Positions 46,201-57,494 of a stretch of DNA of 64,000 nt are shown in pieces. The notes under the pieces were generated by a model. The model was given only the letters and a program-made list of their open reading frames with translations, searched no databases and was not told the DNA's origin. Positions within the stretch are counted from its first letter, which is position 1; the number at the start of each line of letters is the position of its first letter. The translations under genes and the position numbers were made by a program. Origin of the DNA: Cantharellus purpuraceus (lineage: Eukaryota; Basidiomycota; Agaricomycetes; Cantharellales; Hydnaceae); assembly GCA_025174535.1 (NCBI GenBank), contig JALBUN010000005.1, positions 930,001-994,000 of the forward strand, in the 5' to 3' direction.

Positions 46201-46578
46201 CAACAAATAGTGCACCTCTCTCATCCCCGCCCCGTCCCATGGTCCAGGATTTCAGAATTCATATCAAAGACTCTAAAGATCCCTTTGGTTTCCTACCAAG
46301 ACTGGCTCATCCGACTGGAAGAAAGTGCTGAAGGTATGAGTAACATCACAGGCAACCCAGGGGAAGATTCGAATCCTGCACTGCGACTTTTGCATTACTT
46401 CCGCGGTCTAGAGGTGGGGACTAACGATGCCAAGGAGGCATTAGGACTCCCCAAGTTAAGCGTCGTGGAGGGAACAAAGGCGTCCGCTTCGCTGAGAGCC
46501 GCTGAGCCATTAACTAATATGAATGTAGCGCATTGGATTAGTAGTTGGGAAAGGGCGAATTTCTTGAAGACTAAATAG
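37242..46578 (+). CDS. reducing polyketide synthase with C-terminal thioester reductase
   Basis: Large iterative type I synthase, about 2,670 aa from roughly 24 exons. Start MTLPQLPIAIVGIAAQLPSG spans a first exon of 30 nt. KS: DTACSSSLTA (catalytic Cys, near 38000), ELHATGT and KGNIGHTE (His residues). AT: FVFAGQGPQH and VGHSAGE (39295-39600). DH: HVIKGEPIMP and HPAILDCCLH (40505-41140). C-methyltransferase: LEVGAGTGVL across an intron at 42080. A degenerate ER-like stretch (42.9-43.4 kb). KR: LLVGGLGGLG (43830) and NYSSAN. ACP: YGLDSLSA (44910). Reductase: IITGTTGAIG (45200), ESKWVGERIL and the C-terminus to 46578. The terminal reductase should release the chain as aldehyde or alcohol using NADPH. 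Introns near 37750-37892, 40706 and 41655 are uncertain. No other pathway gene is in the window. Confidence 0.88.
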
Positions 46579-47168
46579 ATTGTAATGTACTAGCAGTACC
46601 GACGGATTGGGATAATCAATAGTAAAATCACCCAGACGAATTGGAGGCGCGTGTGGGGTGTAAGGTCGACAATTGCCAGTACCGTGAACGCCGACGTTAT
46701 CCTCGATTATGAAGTATTGGAACACTTGTGAATATTTTCAAAATAGACTTCAAGTCGACAATGTTGGTGTAATCGAGCTCTACAGTATTTGCTATCAATA
46801 TCCTTGAGTACTGGTCTTTTTTGCAGAAATAGGTAAAATGTGATGTGGAGGATGAACTCGAACCCAAATAGATGAGTAGTTGACGACAAGACGAGAGAGG
46901 CATAGAATGTATGTAGAAGATAGACTCGTGGGCCGGTGTTCTGCATGTGATGATTCCTTGTTTATCCTTGACTCACTAGCTACTTCTTCAACATAGGTTA
47001 TACTGCTATAATAATAATTTTTTAAACAGATTACAAACTTGCCAACAATATTATGTTTTTCGATGCAAGCAGTGGTCGTTGTCACACGTAACGCGTGACC
47101 ATCAGGTGGTGACTCTAAAGTCGTCACTGGATGGTGTTATTGACCTTCACCTCTGTTCAGTGTCCACC
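46579..47168. other. intergenic region
   Basis: 590 bp between the synthase stop codon and gene A, on the same strand. It must hold the synthase terminator and the gene A promoter, but no clear TATA box or conserved element was recognised. Open frames here are shorter than 110 codons and lack motifs. Confidence 0.4.
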
Positions 47169-49387
47169 ATGGCTTCCGACTCTTCATTACAGGGTTCCGA
47201 ATTGCATTCGACCATACAGCAGGATTCGGCGTCTTCTACAACTGCTGCCAAGAAAGCGCGACGTCAGACCGCATTTTATCCAAACATGGCGAACAAGCCA
47301 CAGAAGCCGTTCAGTCGCAGTGCTGCCAAACGTGAAAGCGTAATGGCTCTAGGCAGCATTGAATACTTGCAGCATTATTTTACGAAAACAGGTATTGCTG
47401 CTCGGAAGAAGTTCGTAACTTGTATGCTTTTCGTGGCTTGGATCTCACGTCCCAGATGGTAGTCCGCTTAAGCCTAACAGCAATCTCGTTCCCGCGATTG
47501 GACCAGGTCTCATTCAAACAGATACGGAAACACCTCGCGATGCCAACTTTGTTCTCCCGCCATCGCCGATGGTCCCACCCCCATTGCGTCCTGCGTTCCC
47601 GCCGTTTGTCAAGACATACCAAACCGATCCCGAGCTACTCAAGCCCGGTGTTATTGAAGATCTCGAGGCAGTGCAACATGCATGGGGTCTCGGTCGATCA
47701 GATCAGCAGCACGACAAACCTCGCGACCCAAAGTTGCTCGGTGGCGATTCACGTAATTCGACCATGGGAACATTTGACGTGCTCTCCGTCCTCAAAACTA
47801 CGACACGCACCATTCGTTCTGTCAGGAATTATCTTGTCTCGCTTCCAGATGATTTCGCTACGCCGCGGCTTCCACAGACAGAGTTTAGGCCGCACACGCT
47901 CTCTCCACAAGCCGCACTTGTGAGAAAAGTGCCACAGCCTGATTCTGTCAATGATCCTCTTACCCTCATACGACGCTCCGCTCTGGATGTTCTAACCGTT
48001 TTGAGAAATCTCGAGGAGGCAGCAAGGATGCCTCTCTCGGATGACGTCTATGACGTTCAGAGCGACGGCGGATCATCTTCGACCCGGGCACAAACTCCGA
48101 GTGGAACTGAGCGAGTTGCCTCGCCTTTCACGACTACATCAGGAGATGACGACAATGATAGCACAGCGTCTTTTTCGTTTTCCGTCGTCAAAGTACCGAG
48201 TCAGAAGAACTCCGTTCCAGTCTGGAGTGACGATGAGGATAATGACGAAGATGAGGATGTGGAAGAGAAACGAGAACGGTGGGATGAACGGCTCGTGCTT
48301 GGTGGAGGATGGCTTTACAAGCAGGATTTGACACTGGAAGCATTGAGCACTGAACGTGAGGCAGTAAGGAGGTACCTCGAGGCGGCTGACAAGGCATTGT
48401 TTGGAGGACAAGATGAAGATGGGCGACGTGGGTGGGAAAAAGAGAAGGAGCGAGTAGCGGCAGAGAAACAAAGGGAGGCCAAGGCTAGTAAATTGCGACG
48501 GGCGAGTGCTGGCGACGGGGAAGGTCAGAGGCTATCTGTCCAAACTGACGGACGTGCAAGACGGGTCGTCAGCACAGGGGTGATTGAGGCGATGAGAGGT
48601 ATGATGGTTAGTGAGGAGCCCGATGATATGCTGCATAGTGTTGTGGAAGAGGATGAAGGAGAGGAATGCGGTGTGGACGATGATGAGTTGCCAAATTGGG
48701 CGAGACGTTCAACGTTTGTGGATTACCCTCTCGGTAAGGCTGTAGCTTGTCTTGGTAGGACAACGTACTGAAGTCAAGCTTTGCATATGTTTAGGGCGTC
48801 TTCTTAGCCTACTTGTTTCGCTTCTCCCTTCTGAACTGCTTTCTCTCCTTCCTCCGCCCCACGACTCCGACAGAGCGACGCTACTATTCAGGCTTTCCTC
48901 CGGACAGATTTTGTGTACTGCGTATAACATTGGAGTGCGGAAGTCACGCAAGCCATGGGGGTATATCACTAAGACTGCCATTCATGATATAGCCGCTCTT
49001 GAAGCTCAGGCTTGCGAAGACCCTGAAGCTGACAAGGAAAAGAAGAATATAGGGTGGACGTTCAGACGTACTGATAACCTCCGTTTATGGGCTGCGTAAG
49101 TCGCTCCCTAGTCTGCATCTGAAATTGGCTCGCTCATGACCGTTATTTCTTGAAGTGCCCTGAAATTACGTTATATGATCCCAATTGGTCCTCCCAGGAA
49201 CTCTCGAGGCAACACTCCGACGACGTCGCCTTCCGCGAATCAGCTAGCGTTCCCTGGCATTGAGAACCTATTACTATTCGATCCGCAGGTTGTCGCGAAG
49301 CGTGAGGAGGGTTGGGATGCCATGCTTGAGAGTGCGGTGTTGAAGTGGATGTGGTGCGTTGTCGGTGAGCGACGAGAGGGCAAGTAA
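47169..49387 (+). CDS. conserved protein of unknown function ('gene A')
   Basis: Four exons (47169-47410, 47481-48733, 48795-49095, 49156-49387) give 675 aa. The start MASDSSLQGSELH is the first ATG in frame with the FYPNMANKPQKPFSRSA motif. I recall similar Agaricomycete hypothetical proteins but cannot name a family. Visible are SIEYLQHYFTKTGIAARK, FPPFVKTYQTDPELLKPGV, TTRTIRSVRNYLVSLPDD, an acidic region, VLGGGWLYKQDLTLE, ELPNWARRSTF, and a C-terminal block LCTAYNIGVRKSRKPWGYI plus WTFRRTDNLRLWAAALKLRY that faintly recalls a calponin-homology fold. No signal peptide or membrane segment. Partial copies at 1816-2640 and 4446-5330. Confidence 0.82.
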
Positions 49388-49814
49388 GATGCATTGTCCT
49401 TTGCTTCAACATCCAATTTCAAGACACCGACCTATGCTACTTGTCTAATGACTCGCTTCACGATGGATCATGATCACCGACGCATAACTTGCACAAATAC
49501 CTCTCTCCCCCCTGTTTCACCCCTTCGATCCAAAGTCTCTTTTGATCAATGTATACCGCACACTCACTCATACCAAACATCCAGCACAACGTTATTTCCC
49601 ACGCATTGCACATCACATATTTCTTTCTTCCTTTGCTTTGAAGCTTTGTTGCATCCCATACTTAGTCAGAAAGTTATAGTTAGCCTCCCGATCGTTCTAG
49701 GTATAACGATACTATGATTAGCTCCGTGTAGCAATTGATAATTGATCGTTGTGATCAGCTGAAAACGAAGGCAGTACCACGGATGATCAGGAGATGCGTC
49801 TATAGATGGACATT
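49388..49814 (+). other. 3' flank of gene A
   Basis: Follows the gene A stop; probably contains its 3' untranslated region. It is duplicated almost perfectly at 2641-3064. The 107-codon frame here lacks recognisable motifs. Confidence 0.45.
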
Positions 49815-50211
49815 GCGTCTCAACTATTGAAGCAGTCTCTAAGCCATAAGTACCAGGGAGTAGGCAAGTTAATTAATTTTTGTTAACTTTTCCATTTATT
49901 AAAACAGCGGTTATTCAAAGTGAGGGCTTTTCATAGAGTATATCACAAGTCAACACCTCCCAAATATTTTTGAGGAGGGCTATCGAACCCGCCGACGAGC
50001 AAGTCCGAGCCCTTAAGGCTCCAACCGACTGCAGGAGCATTACATGGGCGATGGCATAGTGGTATAAGGCGTAGTTTAGGGTCGTTGGGCTGGCCACCCG
50101 CGGCTCTCGGCTACGAATGCCTAGAGGTTGCGAGTTCGATTCCCGTTCGTCACCAATGGTTCTCCAAAAATAGACGTCAAATATGTACACATCAAGCGGT
50201 GCCGTCTAAGA
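49815..50211 (+). repeat. tRNA-derived SINE-like repeat, copy 3
   Basis: tRNA-like core 50045-50155 with box A-like TGGCATAGTGG and box B-like AGTTCGATTCC. It differs from copy 2 at only a handful of positions and occupies the same place relative to gene A and the methyltransferase. Confidence 0.55.
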
Positions 50212-50805
50212 ATTGTTGTTGGCGAATTGGAATCGTCCTTCGAGACCTTGATGAAGCATTGTACACTTTCGAGTGTACTCCTGCAATCACCTGTCATGTT
50301 AATAATCAGCGAAGCCACTACCATTGCCCCTCTTTTTTTAATAGTCTTTATTACCTCTTACCACAGCTGCCTCTTTATCATGGTCTAACCTCCAGCTCCC
50401 TTGCAAAATCAAACCTAGCAGGTCCTTCTCATCGCACTCATGTTGGGAATACCTAGTATTCCCTCACCTGAACTCATGTCAAAATCGGAATAGTATCAAT
50501 ACTAGCCAAAGCCCCCTAAACTTGCTGTCCCATCATGAAACCCCACAAAGCTGGCTTGCTCCGCCTCGACGCGCTCGTGTTTTCTTTCTCTCAGCCCCGG
50601 GTCAGTTGCAGTAAGCCCCCCTTAGAGCATAATGCAGTCATATTATTCTTGAATTTTACTAATCCATCACCTAGTCGCCAGACGGCGTGAGTCGCCACGG
50701 GGACACTGTAGGCGTCACGTCTCCGCTATCATATCGTGACAATTACTGGATTTTTTACTGTCACTCGCACACGCGGCCCCATAACGTTGGACGATAACCA
50801 CCAGC
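50212..50805. other. spacer before the methyltransferase gene
   Basis: No gene recognised. A stretch at about 50490-50600 recurs inverted at 57384-57490, so it contains a small dispersed repeat. Confidence 0.4.
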
Positions 50806-51724
50806 ATGAAGATATCGAACGTGCTCGCTGCCATCACCGAGGTTCGCCTCTCGATTCAACAGGCGTTTCGACCGACCTTGCTGGCTGTTGTAAAGTTTCC
50901 GACGCTCATATTCCGCCCCCGTGCCTTGTCCAGGTTATTTTTCTATCATGTGTGGTCGAAGCTTTGTCCTGGGTTAAACGAGAATACCAACGATCTTATA
51001 TCGCCACACGCGAAAGGGATCGTGCTTGACATTGGCGCAGGTAGAGCATGCTGAGCCATGACACCATTATATAAACATGACCTCTCTTCACAGGAATGGG
51101 ACACACTGCATTATACCTATCTCCGAGCCGTGTAACGAAATACGTTGCCCTCGAACCTAACATGCTCATGCACCCCCACATCAAGGAGAACGCCAGGCAG
51201 GCTGGATTCACAGCGGAATCAGACACCCTTCTCATCCTGTCCTGTGGTGCGGAAGAATGGAAATCTATCGTTTCCGCCGTCGGTGGACAGCATCAAGTGG
51301 ACACTATTGTGTCTGTACTCACTCTGTGTTCTGTGCCGCAGCCGGAGCAGACGATCAAGGCCCTGGCAGAGAAGGTACTCAAGCCTGGGGGGCAGATGAT
51401 TTTCCATGAGCATGTGGCGAGTAAGAGACGTGATGTGCGATTCTGGCAGTGGTTTTGGACGCCGATTTGGGGGGTAATCGCAACGCTATCAATACATCCC
51501 ATGTCGTATGATTGACTCGCGTTTGATGGCAGATTTTCTTTGACGGCTGCGCCCTGGATCGTCCGACAGATGATTATATCCGAAGGCTGGAACATGTTTG
51601 GGAAGCCTCTCCGCGTGTCGAGGATGGTGAAAGTAGCCGTATTGGGATATGGGGAGCGGAAGATGAAGACGAGGAGCATCTGTGGTGGCATCAAATGGGG
51701 CGTCTTATTAAACGCAGCACTTGA
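50806..51724 (+). CDS. METTL7-like SAM-dependent methyltransferase
   Basis: Three exons (50806-51040, 51094-51473, 51533-51724) give 268 aa. An N-terminal hydrophobic/basic segment (LLAVVKFPTLIFRPRALSRLFFYHVW) could anchor it to a membrane or lipid droplet. Motif I is IVLDIGAGMGHTALYL (across intron 1), then YVALEPNMLMHP, VDTIVSVLTLCSV, LKPGGQMIFHEHV, and FWTPIWG followed by FFDGCALDRPT. The FDGC motif after the core is typical of the METTL7/AAMT-like group, which methylates small thiols. The substrate here is unknown. A fragment of this gene is at 4037-4445. Confidence 0.82.
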
Positions 51725-52020
51725 CGGCCTCTTTGAGTGATTGGGATCTACGTTTGGTGGAATTTTCGTGTGATGATAACAGGGTTTAGGGGACGGATTG
51801 TATGACCTTGGTTCATACCTAGGGAAGAATCTGGAATAAATGATATTTTAAGCACACACTTTTATTTCAAGACGCTTCATCTCTGCCATATCGACTTGTT
51901 TCAGTCTGTCCTGACATGTGGCACTGGGTCGCTTACATAATCAAACTTTCCCAAGCTTGAAAGTGACTCGTGCCCTTGCTGCTGGCCAACAAAACTTGAA
52001 TCTGTCCTAGCTTTCCTGTC

Positions 52021-53787
52021 ATGGCCGCACCCGCCGTTGTTGAGAAACGATACGATATTATCACGCGGCGACTTCAAGAGGTACTTGGAGGCGACGCTAT
52101 CAAAACGCTCCTACAGGAAGGCAAGACACCGAAATGTTACTGGGGTGCGCGGTGTGCGAATGCTTTGCTGCCATGAGTTTGATTGTGTTGATATGTGGGG
52201 GTTTTTTTGTAGGAACGGCACCTACAGGACGACGTGAGCAGTGTATTAGCTGACAATGCTATTTGAGAGGGCTCACATTTGTATTTCCCGATCTCGAACA
52301 GCGCATATTGGATATTTTGTTCCGTTGATAAAAATTGCGGATTTCCTACGTGCAGGTGTTGAGGTCACTCTTATCTTTACCTTTCATTTTTCCGCTCCCT
52401 CACGTCGTTCTTCTTCCTAGGTAATCATTCTCTTAGCAGGTTCGTCCTTATGCACCCTATCGCAATTCCCTGGTTCTGCTCATTTAGACCTTGTACACCC
52501 CAGACGTCCACGCCTTTTTAGACAACCTAAAAGCACCCCTAGCTCTCGTCGAACACCGCACAAGGTACTATGAACACTGCCTCCGCACTGTCTTCACCTC
52601 CCTTTCCATCCCCGTCTCCAAGCTCCGCTTCGTGCAGGGCTCGAGCTACCAGCTTTCCCGCGAGTACAACATGGACAATTACAAACTCTGCACCACCGTC
52701 ACGGAGCACGACGCGAAAAAGGCGGGCGCCGAGGTCGTGAAGCAGGTCGAGAGCCCGCTCTTGAGTGGGCTGCTCTACCCTGGGCTGCAGGCGCTCGACG
52801 AGCAGTACCTAGACGTCGACTTTCAATTCGGAGGTGTGGATCAGGTGAGTTGCCGCCCCCCCCCAACCTTGGCAATAGAATGTCTAATCTACAAACACAG
52901 CGCAAAATCTTCACCTTTGCCGAGCTCTACCTCCCCCGTCTGGGATACCGCAAACGCGCACATCTGATGAACGCCATGGTCCCCGGGCTGCAGGGCTCCA
53001 AAATGTCCTCCTCGGACCCCAACTCGAAAATCGACTTTCTAGACCCACCGGCGGTGGTGCGCCAAAAGCTCAAAAAGGCGTTTTGTGAGCCGGGGAATGT
53101 GACGGAGAATGGTGTGCTGGCGTTTGTGCAGGCGGTGTTGATTCCGATTAGTGAGTTGCGGTTGGAGCAGTTGGCGGAGAGGAAGGCGGCCCAGCAGCAG
53201 CAACAGCAGCAACAAGGGGAGCAGCAGCAGGGGGAGGAGCTGCAGCAGCCGTTTATGACCCCCGACGCGCCGGAGAATACCGTGTTCAGCATTCCGCGGG
53301 ACGAGAAACACGGTGGGCCGACGCATTACCGTACGTACAAGGAGCTAGAGGCGGCGTTTGCGGTCGAGGAAGTGCACCCGGGCGACTTGAAAAAGGCGGT
53401 GGCGGACCGGATCGTGGAGATTCTCGAGCCGATCCAGAAGACGTTTAGGGAGAGCGAGGCGTGGCAGGCCGTGGCGGAGCTGGCTTATCCGCCCGAGGTG
53501 AAGGAGGTGAAGAAGAAGAAGGTGGGTTGAGTTTTGTGTACGTGCGCCGGATGAGTGTGCTGAGCGGTTTCTTTCTTGCCTTTTTTTTTGATTGTTGTGT
53601 ACAGGAAAAGGTATACACGCCGCCGCCGCCCGGAAAGGGAAAGAATGCAACGCCAAATCCGCCCGCGGAAGGGGATGCAGAAAAACCGAACGGTCACGCA
53701 GGTACGAGTGATTCTGCAGCAGAAGCACCGGGAATAGCACCGGCACCGGCAACAGCAGCTGTGGCGGCGACGCCACCACCGTCATGA
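52021..53787 (+). CDS. tyrosyl-tRNA synthetase, cytosolic
   Basis: Class I synthetase that charges tRNA-Tyr, 456 aa from seven exons: 52021-52144, 52213-52233, 52302-52363, 52421-52439, 52504-52844, 52901-53521, 53605-53787. Two exons are only 21 and 19 nt. Order: [20 protein letters not shown] (HIGH-type motif, assembled over three exons), [54 protein letters not shown] (KMSKS loop), a Gln-rich insertion near residue 275, and a Lys- and Pro/Ala-rich tail. Human-type C-terminal EMAPII domain is absent, as in other fungi. The only intact copy in the window. TYS1 type. Confidence 0.92.
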
Positions 53788-54231
53788 TATGCTGTGTGAC
53801 ACGCCCATAATACAAGTCTAGAGCCACACTACCCACCACCACCACCACCACCACCCCACATGCAATATATCACCCCTTTAGGTACCTAATGTCACTCCAC
53901 ATGACACGCCCGCTCATACCGTATAATGAAAGCGCCGTAGAGAATATAGAATGGGATAAATAATAGTTATTGCATGGGCATGGATTTGATAGGCTACCCC
54001 CCTTTCCCCCACCATGTGGGTATGTCGTCCGTGAACGTAAAAACAGCATGAAGTGCTAGACCGAGAGTCGCTCTCGTAACCTATATGCATCGGGCGCGTG
54101 GTGTTACGTTGCGGTTCGGGAAGTAGGCAAGCGACAAAGCAAGCAAAAGGGGCAGGGAAGCACGCAGTAGTAAATGCATCATCACCGCACAACGGCACAA
54201 AACACACGCTTCCCCTCCCACCCCTCCCACA
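53788..54231. other. convergent intergenic region
   Basis: Lies between the 3' ends of the synthetase and the DnaJ gene. It holds a (CAC)n-type simple repeat near 53831-53855. No gene is seen. Confidence 0.5.
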
Positions 54232-56784
54232 TCACCACCCTCTACGCATCTTCTCCGAATCCCAACTCGCCCCACTATTACCCATCTTCCTATCCGAATC
54301 CCAACCCCCCGAATATTTCTTGTCTGCCTCCCCACCCGCACCTGATCCGCTGCCTCCCCCTCCACCACCACCACTTCCTCCTCCTCCCCCGCGGGTCTTC
54401 CTCTCCACGTTGACATACTCCCGCTCGTCCACGAACGGCCCCGTCTCCTTCCGTACTGCCATGAATGCCTGTAGATGGGGACGCGATATTGGCCCAATGT
54501 AAGCAAAAGCCGCAATATAAATAATACACGAGTGAAATGTGAGAAGAGTCAAGAGGTAACAGTAGAGTCAAAAAGGGCAACAGTCACAAAAAGGAAAATA
54601 TGCGAAAAAAAGGGTGGGGTGGGGGCGGGGGAAGGGATAAAGACAAGAAAAACAAGACAAGCCACGCCATCCCAAAGTAAAAACAAAACATGAAAAATCC
54701 CCAACCCACCTCGCCCATAATCTGCAACGCCACCGCGCGCATATGCAACTTTTCCCTCGACACGGCGGGGTACGATGATCCCTGTCCTTGTCCCTGTCCC
54801 TGCCCCTGTCCTTGCCCTTGACCCGGGGGGCCTTGTTGTTGTTGGCCGGCTTGGGCTTGGGCTGGGGTGGGTGGTGGAGGAGGAGGATCAGAGGACAGCA
54901 CGCGGTCGCATGTCTCGCGCAGGACCGATTCGATTTCGAGTTTGGCGCCCTGTTTGGGGAGAAAGAATGGGTGGGTGGTTGGGATATGTCGTGAGCCCCC
55001 CATTCGAGGTGCCAAAAAAAAGAGAACAGGGTCGCATGCGTACCTTGAACAATGTCTGGATGCCCTAACCACCAAAAAAAAGAACACGATTCAGCCATCG
55101 GCACACCAACCACCACTACCATCACAAATGACATCAAACACGTGGAAAAAAATCCCCCACCTTCTCCGCAACATTCTCCTCCAACTTTCTCTTTTCCTCC
55201 GGACTCAACGACCCCGATTTCTCCGCAGCGGCGATCTGGTCAAATGTCTTTTTCAACTCGACAGCTGCCTTGATGGTTGATACACTATTTTGTCCGTGGA
55301 CATTGCAACGCAGATGAATGTGGTTAGAACCCCCTCCCCCAACGAACGGAGACACCGACGTACGTCTCGCTAAACACATGATACTTTCCCTGGACGTTGT
55401 GCAGCCAGCCACCCACGCCCAGAAAGGTCTGGTTAGACGCTAGATGATGTCTGTATGCACGCGCGCATACAAGTGCGTTAAACCGATGGTTCCACTCGTC
55501 AGGGTGCAAGTGCAGGTCGGGAGACGCACCGTGCTTTGGAGGCATATACGAATCCGATCGCATGCAATAGCTCTACACCGTACGATTCATGTTTGAGTTG
55601 TCTAAGCAGAACAAATAAGTGTTAAAAAGCCAAAAACCATGAGGACAACCGCCAGACAACGCACTCGGCATCCAATTCGCATATGGTGCGCCAGCTGCGC
55701 GTGACGTCGGCATCGTCCACGCCCGTAGCGGACTCTGTGAAGATGCTCAGCTTGCGCTCCAGCTCCTCGGCGAGCTTTCGGACGCGTTCTTCCCTTGCCG
55801 CCGCTTTCTGCGCCGGCCAGCAGCTGCGCATAAGCCACACACAACGTACGAGCACGGGCAGAGACGCACCTCCTGGGCCTCCTTTCTGCTCTTCTCCTCG
55901 CGCTTCGCCTTCTCCGCCGGCGTCATATCCGCACCGGCCTTGCCCTTCAGCCTCTTCCCCGCACCTGCCGCGGCGTCCGGGTCCTCCGTATCCCCCCCCT
56001 CCTGCATGGCGGTCTTCATATCCCGTCCCAGGGATATATTTCCGATGATGGGGACAAACTTGTCGCCGCCGAAGAGCTGGCTGAAGAATTCCTCGGGGTC
56101 CATGAAGCCGCCTTCGGGCTGGGAGGCGCGGGAGCCGAATTCGTTGTATTTGGTGCGGAGGGTGGGGTCGGAGAGTGTCTGGCGAAAGGGGGTAGTTTTT
56201 CAGCGAAAGAGATGGGGTGGTGACGTACTTGGTATGCCACGCTTATTTGTTTGAACTGCGGGGAGTGGTGTGGGTATGACGAGGAGGGAATGGGGAATTC
56301 GACTTACTGTCTCTTCAGCATTTGGATCGTCCCGATTTTTATCCGGATGATGTTTGATCGCGAGACGACCTAATATTTCACTTTAACAACAATGAGCGTG
56401 TGTCGTGTGGCACCGTCACGCACGGTAGGCTTTCTTGATCTCCTCCGTGGTGGCGTCGACCTCGACGCCGAGGATCTCGTAGTAGGCCGTCTCGATGGGG
56501 CGTTCCTGCGTGCCGATCGTGCGCCCGCCTTTCTTGCGGGTGTTATCTGCGTGGGGGGATGGGGATGCCGACGCCGACGACGACGATGGGTCCAGCGCGT
56601 CGGCGGACACGACGCTGTGTGTCATGATCGCGCCGCATTGCCAGCAGCGCACGCGGAGGGCCGTGCGCGGGGGCGGGGGCGGGGAGGGCGTGGGGAACTC
56701 GAGGCGGACGGCGCAGTGGGTGCAGGACGTCTGCGTGTGCGGCGTGATCGCGCGTGAGGGCAGCACACCATATGCGCTCGCCAT
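54232..56784 (-). CDS. DnaJ (Hsp40) protein with DnaJ-X domain
   Basis: Minus strand, about 560 aa from about eleven exons including ones of 27 and 21 nt. N-terminus MASAYGVLPSRAIT (an ATG six codons upstream is possible). Two CxxC pairs (CTHC, CWQC) form a likely zinc ribbon. J domain: YYEILGVEVDATTEEIKKAY and KHHPDKN with the HPD motif near 56350. Then YNEFGSRA, FFSQLFGGDKFVPIIGNISLG, a Lys/Glu helix, and the X domain LLHAIGFVYASKA, FLGVGGWLHNVQGKYHVFSET, LKKTFDQIAAAEKSG. The C-terminal part has a GQ repeat and a Gly-rich stretch ending EKMRRGW. The layout matches the fungal CAJ1/DJP1 group, Hsp70 co-chaperones linked to peroxisomal or mitochondrial import. Confidence 0.9.
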
Positions 56785-57143
56785 TGGATTGTGACACGTC
56801 ACATGTCACCGTCGGGCGCAGGTCAGCGGCGACACCAACCACAGTCTGAAGGCCTTCGCCGCTGTACAACGCATCGTCGGATGCCGTGAAGCCCCAGACG
56901 TGGAATACAAAGCTGGACATGCAGCGCAACGCTTTACACATGATGCCCATTCACTGTCGGACGGCATTGCATGGACTGTTATTCAGAAGGCGTTTCTCAA
57001 ACTAAATCATGCAAACTGAGTTATATTCATCAAGGCTAATACCTCCTGGTTCTGTGACAGTCGCCAAAAGATATTGACTAGGATAGTATAAAATTGCAAG
57101 TTAGACCAGTAGCCTGCAGTGCACTCTCTTGAACCACCCCACA
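56785..57143. other. upstream region of the DnaJ gene
   Basis: Must contain the DnaJ promoter (minus). No clear TATA box. From about 56990 the sequence becomes AT-rich. No gene seen. Confidence 0.4.
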
Positions 57144-57380
57144 ATGTATTACACAACTGCCCTTTGCTTGTTCAGCTCCCTTGCCTCCCTTGTGGCGGCC
57201 AACACTGTTTCATCATAGGTAGCATATACATGTACCCCAAAGATGTTATACACTGAATATTCTGCACTATCAATGCAATCATACTGGTCAACTACAATGC
57301 CTGCTGGGTGGCTGCTAACCCCAGTGATCCCACCTTGGCTTCATTCCAAATACTGCACTTGTGGGGTGTCATATGATCAG
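57144..57380 (+). pseudogene. remnant of a small secreted protein gene
   Basis: ATG at 57144 opens MYYTTALCLFSSLASLVAAN, a convincing signal peptide with an Ala-x-Ala-type cleavage region, then TVSS and a stop at 57216 that could lie at an intron donor (TAGGTAGCAT). About 80 bp on, a frame reads NACWVAANPSDPTLASF and ends at TGA by 57383. The length is too short for a known family and I recognise none. It may be a truncated effector- or hydrophobin-like gene cut by the repeats that follow. Confidence 0.3.
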
Positions 57381-57383
57381 ATC

Positions 57384-57494
57384 AGCTGAGAGAAAGAAAA
57401 AATGAGTGTGTTGAGGTGGAGCAAGCCAGCTTTGTGGGGTTTCATGATGGGACAGCAACTTTAGGGCAGGGGCTTTGGCTAGTATTGAGGATAC
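57384..57494 (-). repeat. small dispersed repeat
   Basis: The sequence with CAAGCCAGCTTTGTGGGG and TTGGCTAGTATTGA is the reverse complement of about 50490-50600. The left duplicate (near 3790-3825) lacks the central part. It ends where LTR C begins. Confidence 0.6.

Noticed and set aside
49815..50211. Long terminal repeat or MITE
   Set aside because: No terminal inverted repeats and no target duplication found; pol III-like boxes point to another class.
56392..56757. 121-aa plus-strand ORF and similar frames at 53345-53854 and 54098-54502
   Set aside because: They are antisense shadows of GC-rich exons of the DnaJ and synthetase genes, without motifs.
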